In this document: one piece after another, positions 27,458-34,650 of the stretch
How positions within the stretch are numbered: the first letter of the stretch is position 1
How the letters are laid out: each line of letters starts with the position of its first letter
Assembly (NCBI GenBank): GCA_016929015.1
Contig: JAFGJQ010000414.1
Coordinates: 1-34,650 of the forward strand
Reading direction: 5' to 3'
DNA: 34,650 nucleotides
Origin: Phycisphaerae bacterium
GTDB taxonomy: Bacteria; Planctomycetota; Phycisphaerae; UBA1845
Translations under genes and position numbers: made by a program
The notes under the pieces: generated by a model
Seen by the model: only the letters and a program-made list of their open reading frames with translations
Databases searched by the model: none
Told to the model about the DNA's origin: nothing

Positions 27458-30043
27458 ATGGTCCAGCATCGGATCCACCGAGCCGTCGGGACGGCCGTTG
27501 CGCTGCTGATCGGCGTTGCGGTGGGCGGCTCGCCCGCCGTCGCCCAGGAATGCGAACTGACGTTTGAGGGCTTTCCCTCGTTTGGGGGGCCGGTCAACTT
27601 CGACAACGGAACGTATCGCGTCGAATGGTGCGTGAACGGCGCCCAGGTGTCCACCAGCGCGTTCTGCATGGCCGGGAACGTGCTGCGTATGAACGCCTCG
27701 GCCCAGGACCCGATCGTCTGGCTGTACGTCGGAGATGCAGGCTGCACATCGGCCACGCTGCGGTTTGATTTCGGCTCATTCGCGACCACGGGCACCGTGC
27801 TCAAGTACAAGACCTCCACGGACCTCAGCCTGAACTGCTCCACGACGGTCGGCGACTACGCCGGCAGCCTCGACCTTGCCGACGGAATCTGCCACACCGC
27901 GGAACACACCGTGAACCTCGGCCCGAACGACCGCTCCGTGTACTGGAAGTTCGACCACGGCCTTCCCAGCGCCAACGCCTTCTTCCTGGACAACGTGTAC
28001 GTCCTTCTCGGCGGCTGCGATTGCGACGCGCCGCCGCCGACCCACGACTGCTGCGAGACCGGCGGCCCCGGCTGCGACGATCCGGCCGTAGAGGCCTGCG
28101 TCTGCGCAGGCGATCCGTTCTGCTGCAGCACGGCGTGGGACGAACAGTGCGTGTCCGAAGTCGACAGCCTCGGCTGCGGCACGTGCGGCGGCAGCGGATG
28201 CGCAACGGATTTCAGCGTGGACTTCGGCAGCTTCTTCCAGTCCGGCTCCGTGTGCAGCATCTGGCCGGCCCTGTTCGAGACCTGCGAGGGCACCGGACCG
28301 TGGCTCTCGTCCGGCACGGCCTGCGGAGGCACGGGCGACTACGTCATGACCTTCGCGACCGGCTTCCCTTATTCGGCGGCGGTCACCCGTTGTCTTGACC
28401 TTTCCCTCACGCCGGCGGCGTCGCTGTTGTTCTCCTACACGAAATCCAGCGGGTTGGGACCGCGAATCGACATCAGCGTGGGCGGCGGTGCATTCAGCGC
28501 GATCTGGAACGCACCCTACACCCCGCCCGGCGGCTGCGCGGCCCAGTGCCTCGATCTCGGCGCGTACGTCGGCGAGCCCGATGTCCGCCTGAAGTTCGTC
28601 TCCGGCTCGTCGTCGGCAAACGGCGCCGCATTTGACGACATTATGCTCGTTCGCGGAAGCGGTTGCGCAAGCTGCACCGATCCTTCGGCGGAGGCCGGAC
28701 CTCCCCAGGCCGTATGCCCCGGCCAGAGCGTCCTCCTCTCCGGCAGTGCGAGCGGCGGCGCCGGCGGCGGATGCCCCGGCAGCTACGTCGTTTCCTGGTC
28801 CGGACTGGGCGTCGTATCCGGCGGCGACACGTTCTCCCCCACCGTCGATGCCCCGGGCCAATACTTCATGACGGCCGCCTGCGACACCTGCGTGTCGTAT
28901 GACACCGTCACGGTCGCCCTGGACGACTCGGCCCCGATCGTCGACGCGGGCCCCACGATGAGCCTGCCGTGCGGCGGCGGGACCCTGCAACTGGCCGGCA
29001 GCGCGGCCGGATGCGCAGGCAACCTCACCGTGTCCTGGACCGCCTCGGGCGGAGGCGGCATCGTCGGCGGCGCCGATACACTCACGCCCCTGGTCGACGA
29101 CGCCGGCACCTACACGCTGCACGCATCGTGTGACGGCGAATGCCCGGCCACGGACAGCGTGCCGGTCATCGATCGCCTCACCGGCGATTTCGACGGCGAC
29201 GGCACCGTCGGCCTGCTGGACTTCGTCGAGTTCGCAGCCTGTCTGACCGGTCCCGGCGGCGGCGCACCGCCCTCGTGTGCGTGCGCCGATCTCGATGGGG
29301 ACGACGACGTCGACCTGACGGATCACGCCGGGTTCCAGAACGCCTTCGGCGCGACCGCATGGCTCACCGGCGCCTGCTGCGACATGAACGGCGGCTGCAC
29401 GGAAACGACGGCAAACGACTGTCTCGCCGCGGGCGGCAACTACCACGGCGACGGCGACGCCTGCGCCAACGTGATCTGTCCCTACGGAGAATACCGAAAC
29501 GAGGCGTCGCCGATCACCAACTTCTTCGGCGACGGTTCGACGATGGCCGACGATCTGACGCTGGCCGGCATCGGGGCACGCGAACTGGTTTATTACGATG
29601 TGGCCGTTTATGGCGGAAGCGACGGTGGCGGCGCGTTCGACGTCACCACCACGCTCTACACCGATTGCCCCGGGCACGGCGGCGAGGCGATTGCCGGCAC
29701 GACGGCCACCTTCAGCGACGTGCCCGACGACGGATACGTGTACACGCTCAGCGTCGACCTTTCCGCCTCGCCCATCACCATCCCAGACACCGTGTGGATG
29801 GTTGTCTCGTTCTCGACGGCGCAGGCGGGCTGGATCCTCGCGGAGACCGCCGAGACCGGCTACACCGCCGACCTCTTCGGGTTCGACGACGCGCCGTGGG
29901 CGTGTGCCGCCGCGTTCGGGGGCGAGTCGCCACCCCACGCCGGGTTCTGGGCCAACCTGCGATGCGTTCCTCACGCCGAATCGCGATTCGTCACCGGCGC
30001 TGCGAACGTGAGCATCACACGCGGCGTACGGCTGCGCGAGTAA
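27458..30043 (+). CDS. Large secreted Cys-rich, dockerin-like protein with PKD/Ig-like segments
   Basis: RBS AAGGGGAAGGAG; signal peptide MVQHRIHRAVGTAVALLIGVAVGGSPAVAQ; Cys motif CCETGGPGCDDPAVEACVCAGDPFCCSTAWDEQCVSEVDSLGCGTC; two EF-hand-like loops GDFDGDGTVGLLDF...ADLDGDDDVDLTDH. Start revised from 27293 to 27458. Confidence 0.85.
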   Translation: MVQHRIHRAVGTAVALLIGVAVGGSPAVAQECELTFEGFPSFGGPVNFDNGTYRVEWCVNGAQVSTSAFCMAGNVLRMNASAQDPIVWLYVGDAGCTSATLRFDFGSFATTGTVLKYKTSTDLSLNCSTTVGDYAGSLDLADGICHTAEHTVNLGPNDRSVYWKFDHGLPSANAFFLDNVYVLLGGCDCDAPPPTHDCCETGGPGCDDPAVEACVCAGDPFCCSTAWDEQCVSEVDSLGCGTCGGSGCATDFSVDFGSFFQSGSVCSIWPALFETCEGTGPWLSSGTACGGTGDYVMTFATGFPYSAAVTRCLDLSLTPAASLLFSYTKSSGLGPRIDISVGGGAFSAIWNAPYTPPGGCAAQCLDLGAYVGEPDVRLKFVSGSSSANGAAFDDIMLVRGSGCASCTDPSAEAGPPQAVCPGQSVLLSGSASGGAGGGCPGSYVVSWSGLGVVSGGDTFSPTVDAPGQYFMTAACDTCVSYDTVTVALDDSAPIVDAGPTMSLPCGGGTLQLAGSAAGCAGNLTVSWTASGGGGIVGGADTLTPLVDDAGTYTLHASCDGECPATDSVPVIDRLTGDFDGDGTVGLLDFVEFAACLTGPGGGAPPSCACADLDGDDDVDLTDHAGFQNAFGATAWLTGACCDMNGGCTETTANDCLAAGGNYHGDGDACANVICPYGEYRNEASPITNFFGDGSTMADDLTLAGIGARELVYYDVAVYGGSDGGGAFDVTTTLYTDCPGHGGEAIAGTTATFSDVPDDGYVYTLSVDLSASPITIPDTVWMVVSFSTAQAGWILAETAETGYTADLFGFDDAPWACAAAFGGESPPHAGFWANLRCVPHAESRFVTGAANVSITRGVRLRE

Positions 30044-30122
30044 CGACAAGCGGCGGCAGGGGACGATTCATCTGATCCGTGCCCCCAAAGAAAATGGACG
30101 ACCGCGGCATAACAACCGGGAT

Positions 30123-30637
30123 CGGATTCGGTTCGCAGTGCGGTGGATTCCCACGTTCACCGAACGGAGCATCGAGTCGCCGGGCGTGTGTGCCACTGCT
30201 TCTTGAGCAGTGCCCGTTTCCGCATCAGGGCCGGAGGCCCGCACGATACCAGCCCGCCGTTTCAACGGCGGGTTCGCTCCGCCCCACTCCACCCTCCCGG
30301 TCCTGTAGGGACCGGATGAATCTGTTCCACTGCTTCTTGACCTGTGCTTCCGGCCACATCCGCAGATGGCCCGTCCATCACCCCCGCCAGACCGATCCTG
30401 CCCGCCACGCTTTCATCCGCCCCAAGCCACCCCCGCTCTTCGCTCAGATGTCAAGATCAGATGTCCCGTCTACCCCGGTTCATTCCGCCCCCATCCGGGG
30501 GCGGGGAGTGCGCCTCCATCCACGGGTCCCGTCCCGATTGTCATCGGGACTCCACCCGTGGCCACCGGCCTCGACCCCGCCGGGGTCGGATTCCATTCGC
30601 AGCGCGATGAACTCTCCCGTTCACCGAACGGAGCATC
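30123..30637. repeat. Pair of about 84%-identical 51-nt direct repeats (30123-30173, 30587-30637) bracketing a hairpin-rich non-coding region
   Basis: CGGATTCGGTTCGCAGTGCGGTGGATTCCCACGTTCACCGAACGGAGCATC vs CGGATTCCATTCGCAGCGCGATGAACTCTCCCGTTCACCGAACGGAGCATC; equal length, about 8 mismatches. Each copy contains a GTTC-acc-GAAC mini-hairpin. Confidence 0.8.
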
Positions 30638-30872
30638 CGAGCAGATCCTTGACGCGAATGGCTGCCTGGGCAGCCCGTCCTATGCCTTGAACCATATGGA
30701 TGACTGGCGGACGCGTGCCCCCGTAGGCACGAGACCCAACGTCGCGAACACCGGCGCGCGTACCGCGCGGTGCCGGCGGAAGTCGGGTGCAATCCGGCGT
30801 TCGTCCGAAGAAGGAAGAACCGCCTACGGGAGCTTTTTCGCCTTGACGAGCGGGGGGCTAATGGGTGACCCC

Positions 30873-30894
30873 TTTGTCTCCCATTTGTCTCCCA
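30873..30894. repeat. Perfect 2 x 11-nt tandem repeat
   Basis: TTTGTCTCCCA TTTGTCTCCCA. Confidence 0.8.
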
Positions 30895-31019
30895 CTGTCC
30901 ACCATGTGCCCCCGAGGATCGTCCCGATTCAGGTTTCCGCTTCGCTTCGGTATCCCTGCTGGCAACCACCGGGCCGAACAGGATTGCCGATGTCCCACTT
31001 TTTCCCTCCGGGCGGAATC

Positions 31020-31370
31020 TCACGTGCGAACATTAACATCAGAACCTTCCGGGTCCAAAACGGCTTCACCGAGGCGTTCACGGGCATGCGATAGGCGCAT
31101 GACGGCTTGCGCGAGAGACTGAGCCTGCATCGCGGCCTGGCGAGCTGCGATCAGCAGGCTCATCGCGGAGTGATTGCGGAGATCGGGAGTCGCTTCCAAC
31201 TGCCGGCTCAGCCGTTGTGCCAGTGAGTCGAACTGCGTACCGACGCTCTCCCACGCTTCGGATACCATCGCCAGCCCGATCAGATGCTCCCGCAGGGCTG
31301 TGCGGATAGTTGTCTCGACGACGGAATTCTCGTTGGCGAGCAAGCGGCTTAGGGCGCGAGCATCGTTCAT
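31020..31370 (-). CDS. Small alpha-helical protein of unknown function downstream of MCP gene
   Basis: Start taken at MNDARALSRLLANEN (31370), preceded on the minus strand by GGAG-AACAGTCT-ATG. The helical composition is consistent with a coding sequence; the upstream part of the 184-aa ORF is likely non-coding. Confidence 0.6.
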   Translation of the reverse strand: MNDARALSRLLANENSVVETTIRTALREHLIGLAMVSEAWESVGTQFDSLAQRLSRQLEATPDLRNHSAMSLLIAARQAAMQAQSLAQAVMRLSHARERLGEAVLDPEGSDVNVRT

Positions 31371-31759
31371 AGACTGTTCTCCATATGGCCGTTTTTTGAC
31401 GTCTGGGCGGGCCGCGCAAAGGGAAGACACCCGTGCCTGCCCTTTGATGTTGGAACGGCCGAACCGCCGTTTGCCCCCGCGTCGGCAGGTATCCGCCTCA
31501 CAAATCCGCTGCGATCCGAGTGTAACTCGTGTGCCGTTACTGCACGTGGATCTCCTCATGCGGTTTCTCAGCACTCATCTCATCCACGCCGTGAAGGTAT
31601 GCACAACGACCGTGTTTCGATTCTCTCGTGGGGAACCACCGCTCGGTTGCAAGAGCACCGGGTTCGCCGGGGAAACACCGAATCCGAACGTGCCTGCAGA
31701 TTCGCCGTGTCACGTCCGCAAGAGATAAACGACCCTCAGCAGCCGGCCGAAGCCGCGGC

Positions 31760-33757
31760 TCAGAAGCCGGACAGACCACCTGCCCGATCCGGTTCCGGCG
31801 TATCCTCCCCGGCTTGTGGGTGAGAATGAGTGGACAGGGGAATTCGTTCCCCGCCAGCCGGACCCCTCCGCGTGATCCCGACACGATGCCTGACCGTCGA
31901 CAGATCGATCGAGGCCGTTCTGCGTGCGGTTTTCCTGACACTTGAATTGGCCCCCCGAACGAGGGTCGAGAGCTCGTCAACGATTCCCGACACCGACGTT
32001 GCCTGTGCGGCCAACTCCTCCGCGGCGGATGCCGACTCCTCGGCTCCAGCTGCGTTCTGTTGCGTGACCTTGTCCATCTGTGAGACGGCCGTGTTGACCT
32101 GATCGACGCCCTGCGCCTGTTCCTCGGAGGCTCTCGTGATTCCCGTAATCAGTTCGGTTACTTTCGTCACGTGGTCGGCGATCGCGCCAAGCGACTTGCT
32201 GACTTCGAATGCGACCTGCGTGCCTTCCTTGGCCTTGTCAACCGAATTCTCGATCAACGTCGTGACCTCGCGGGAGGCCTGGGCGGCCCGCTGCGCCAGG
32301 TTCCGGACTTCGTCGGCCACGACTGCGAAACCCTTGCCGTGTTCGCCGGCCCGGGCCGCTTCGACCGCAGCGTTCAGCGCCAGCAGGTTGGTCTGGAAGG
32401 CGATTTCCTCAATCACCTTGATGATCTTGCTGATCTGCCCCGAAGACTCGTTGATCGCCGCCATCGAGTTGTTGAGTTGCTCGGTCGTCTGATCGCCCTC
32501 TCGGGCAGCCTGCCGAGCCTGCTCGCTCAACTCGTTGGCCTGTTTTGCGTTCTCCGCGTTGGTCCGCGTCATGGCGGCCATTTCTTCCAGGGCACTGCTG
32601 GTCTCTTCGAGAGACGAAGCCTGCTCGCTCGCGCCCGAGGCCAACTGCTGTGACGCAGCTGAGACCTGCCCCGCGGCGTCGTTGACTTGGGCGGCGCCGT
32701 CCGTCAGACCGCCGATGATCCGGTTCAGCGGCTTGGTAATGGCCCGGGTAATGAACACAGCACAGAGGACGCCTACGAGCAAGGCGCCCGTGCCGATCGA
32801 GAGGATCATGAGAGTGGAGAACGACATGCTTGCGTCCGATTCCTTCTGTACGTTGTCGATGAACGCATAGATGCCGTCGCGCATTTCACGTGCCTTGGCT
32901 GCTAACGCATCCGCCGCCGGTCTCTGCTTTTCCTGCCGCACCGCACGCTGCTGGCGATTGATCTCACGAAACGCCTCAACCTGCGCGCCGTAGGCGTCCA
33001 GCCCCGCCAGGCTGCTGTCGACGTACTGAAGGGCCGCCGGATCCTTTATGATCTCTTTGCATTCGTTCAGCGTCTGCCGGGTCGCTTCGATTTCGCCCAC
33101 CCATTCCTTGGCCGTCTCGTCCTGCGCCTCCGAGGTGATGGCGAGCTGGTACTTCCGGGCACAGACCCGCGCTCGATTGAAGGCGTCGCGTGCATCCTGG
33201 ACCTTCAGCGTTCGCCCCACCACGCCATACTCAGCCACCGTGCTGCCATCCACCTCGCGCACGGTTGACTGAATGGCCTTCTTCTGGGCCTCGACCAGAT
33301 TCTTGATGTTGTCCAGCACGGCTCCTGCGGCCTCCGCGCGGAGTCTACCGGATTCGGTTTTCTTCTCCCGCAGATTCTTCCACTCCGTGTTGGCGGCCAG
33401 GTACGCATTGATGGTCTCGACGACCACATCGGCCTTCGCGCGATTCTCTTCCGATCGCATCATGCTCTTTGCCTTCTGAGCACTTTCGATGCCATTGTTC
33501 GACTCCTCCTGAATGACCGTGTAGTACTTGTCATCATCGTAGACCATGAAACGAAGGGACCCCGCCTGGGCATCCTGCGCGTCGGTCAGGACCGTATTGA
33601 CCTCCTTGGCGATTCCCAACTGCTCCACGATGCTGTTGACGTTCTTCGTGACGGTGTTCATGCCCAGGTAGCCCGTCACACCCACGCCGCACAGGAAGGC
33701 AAGCACCAACCCAAACCCCATCACAATCTTCTTGCCGAGCGCCATCGTCTTGAACAT
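31760..33757 (-). CDS. Methyl-accepting chemotaxis protein, helical periplasmic/extracytoplasmic sensor domain
   Basis: Two TMs ([44 protein letters not shown]), long helical sensor between them; signalling tip [52 protein letters not shown] upstream of the ATG at 33757. Confidence 0.95.
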   Translation of the reverse strand: MFKTMALGKKIVMGFGLVLAFLCGVGVTGYLGMNTVTKNVNSIVEQLGIAKEVNTVLTDAQDAQAGSLRFMVYDDDKYYTVIQEESNNGIESAQKAKSMMRSEENRAKADVVVETINAYLAANTEWKNLREKKTESGRLRAEAAGAVLDNIKNLVEAQKKAIQSTVREVDGSTVAEYGVVGRTLKVQDARDAFNRARVCARKYQLAITSEAQDETAKEWVGEIEATRQTLNECKEIIKDPAALQYVDSSLAGLDAYGAQVEAFREINRQQRAVRQEKQRPAADALAAKAREMRDGIYAFIDNVQKESDASMSFSTLMILSIGTGALLVGVLCAVFITRAITKPLNRIIGGLTDGAAQVNDAAGQVSAASQQLASGASEQASSLEETSSALEEMAAMTRTNAENAKQANELSEQARQAAREGDQTTEQLNNSMAAINESSGQISKIIKVIEEIAFQTNLLALNAAVEAARAGEHGKGFAVVADEVRNLAQRAAQASREVTTLIENSVDKAKEGTQVAFEVSKSLGAIADHVTKVTELITGITRASEEQAQGVDQVNTAVSQMDKVTQQNAAGAEESASAAEELAAQATSVSGIVDELSTLVRGANSSVRKTARRTASIDLSTVRHRVGITRRGPAGGERIPLSTHSHPQAGEDTPEPDRAGGLSGF

Positions 33758-33775
33758 GTCCTGCGTCTCCTAAGT

Positions 33776-33788
33776 CCACGATTCGTGG
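33776..33788. promoter_or_regulatory. 13-bp palindrome just upstream of MCP gene, possible operator
   Basis: CCACGATTCGTGG (6+1+6 perfect palindrome), 18 nt upstream of the MCP ATG. Confidence 0.3.
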
Positions 33789-34650
33789 TCTGCCCGCCGG
33801 ACTGGCCGCGCGGACGAGCCTTGCGCCTTGTGCCTATAGTCTCCGGACTTGCCGGAACCCTCTTACGATTCCCCCCAACCTTCGTTCACGGGTGCCACCA
33901 TTTCCGTTGCTTGGCGTACCTGGCTGTGCTTGCCGTGCGCTCCCTGCCGCCGGTCCATTGTGCGACGGCCGCCACAACTAGCGATTCCTTCTCCTCGTGT
34001 GGCTGTGGTCCGGCGTAATCCCGGGGCCGGAGCCACCAGGCGAGCGACTGCGCCCAGGTCGATGCGAACGACAGACGGCGGCGGGACAAAGCTCGCGTCG
34101 AACGCAACGATCCGACGAGGAGCCCGCGTTGTGCCAGCGGCGCTGTATCCATCCGCACGTCCTGGGTCATGCACCGCCCCCTGGGGCAACCGCCCTGGGT
34201 CGTACGCACTAAGTCGTTGGTCCCAGGTCACCGTTCCTACGTCGGTAGATTGAAGCACAGGCTGAAACACAGTTTCATTAGTTTCTCCGGAGCAACACTC
34301 CCTGCCGGGCCGTAGGGTGTGCGCCTTGGACAGGGGCGCACTGAAGGACCGAGAATGTCCCCAGGAAGCCGCATCGGCGGCATCAGGAATGCGGTTTTTA
34401 GGTATGCTTCGGCGGTTCGATGCCAGCTCACCGCTGTGTGTGTTCGGCACGTAACTCGCCGCCGACCCACGCCTTGCGCGACATCAGGCCGGAGTTCCCG
34501 TCCCCGGAATGAATACAGGAATAGAGAATAGAGCGGACAGTCACCGGTTTGCTGAGTGCCAGACCAGGGCACCCACGTTCCCGTCCGCGCCCCGGCCGAC
34601 AACCCTTCCCATTCTTCATCCTGACGCTCCGTCCAGCCGCCCGCACTGGC

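Noticed and set aside
27776-30049. 757-aa minus-strand ORF opposite the secreted dockerin-like protein
   Set aside because: A/G/R/V-rich shadow ORF; the plus strand has a signal peptide, RBS and recognisable domains.
30123-30637. CRISPR array
   Set aside because: Only two degenerate copies 464 nt apart, no regular spacers, no cas genes.
30079-31094. ORFs of 203, 242 and 160 aa in the 30-31 kb island
   Set aside because: Translations are low-complexity P/R/S-rich and cross hairpins and repeats; no RBS or domain; better explained as non-coding repeats.
34220-34330. Riboswitch (c-di-GMP, cobalamin, TPP or glycine) upstream of the MCP
   Set aside because: Did not match the conserved core motifs I know for these classes; an Infernal/Rfam scan would be needed.
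34360-34420. Flagellar sigma28 (TAAA-N15-GCCGATAA) promoter upstream of the MCP
   Set aside because: Partial TAAA/GCCGAT similarity has wrong spacing and is about 600 nt from the MCP start.
34381-34440. tRNA-like GGTTCGATGCC segment
   Set aside because: No cloverleaf (acceptor or anticodon arm) could be drawn around it.
33863-34450. 195-aa minus-strand ORF upstream of the MCP
   Set aside because: No domain pattern, no clear RBS, and composition looks non-coding; low confidence, so not listed as CDS.

Overview
This is a GC-rich bacterial chromosome segment that looks planctomycete/Phycisphaerae-like. Support for that placement is dockerin-like and Cys-rich secreted repeats, ECF sigma/single-TM protein pairs and a PduS/PduT-type BMC locus. 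Four blocks are visible. (1) At about 1-3370 (+) is the 3' end of a bacterial microcompartment locus: a partial EutN/CcmL BMC-P, an aldolase-like protein, a PduS/RnfC-like double 4Fe-4S protein and a PduT-like BMC-T with Cys38. (2) At about 3.5-5.4 kb (-) is an ECF sigma factor translationally coupled to a single-TM protein. (3) At about 5.76-23.9 kb (-) is a compact S10-spc-alpha ribosomal superoperon: rpsJ, rplCDWB, rpsS, rplV, rpsC, rplP, rpmC, rpsQ, rplNXE, rpsN, rpsH, rplFR, rpsE, rplO, secY, map, rpmJ, rpsM, rpsK, rpsD, rpoA, rplQ. It continues into a HIT protein and a processive GT2 glycosyltransferase. rpmD, adk and infA are missing from their usual slots. (4) At about 24.2-34.65 kb are an SGNH hydrolase, a second ECF sigma/single-TM gene pair with a TPR tail, a large secreted dockerin-like protein, a roughly 1 kb hairpin- and repeat-rich non-coding island, a small helical protein and an MCP that appears to lack a full HAMP domain. 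The most interesting items are the BMC Fe-S shell/reductase pair, the two homologous ECF/single-TM modules with different C-terminal domains that flank the ribosomal operon, and the structured repeat island at 30.1-30.9 kb. No CRISPR array, tRNA, rRNA or intact transposase was recognised.
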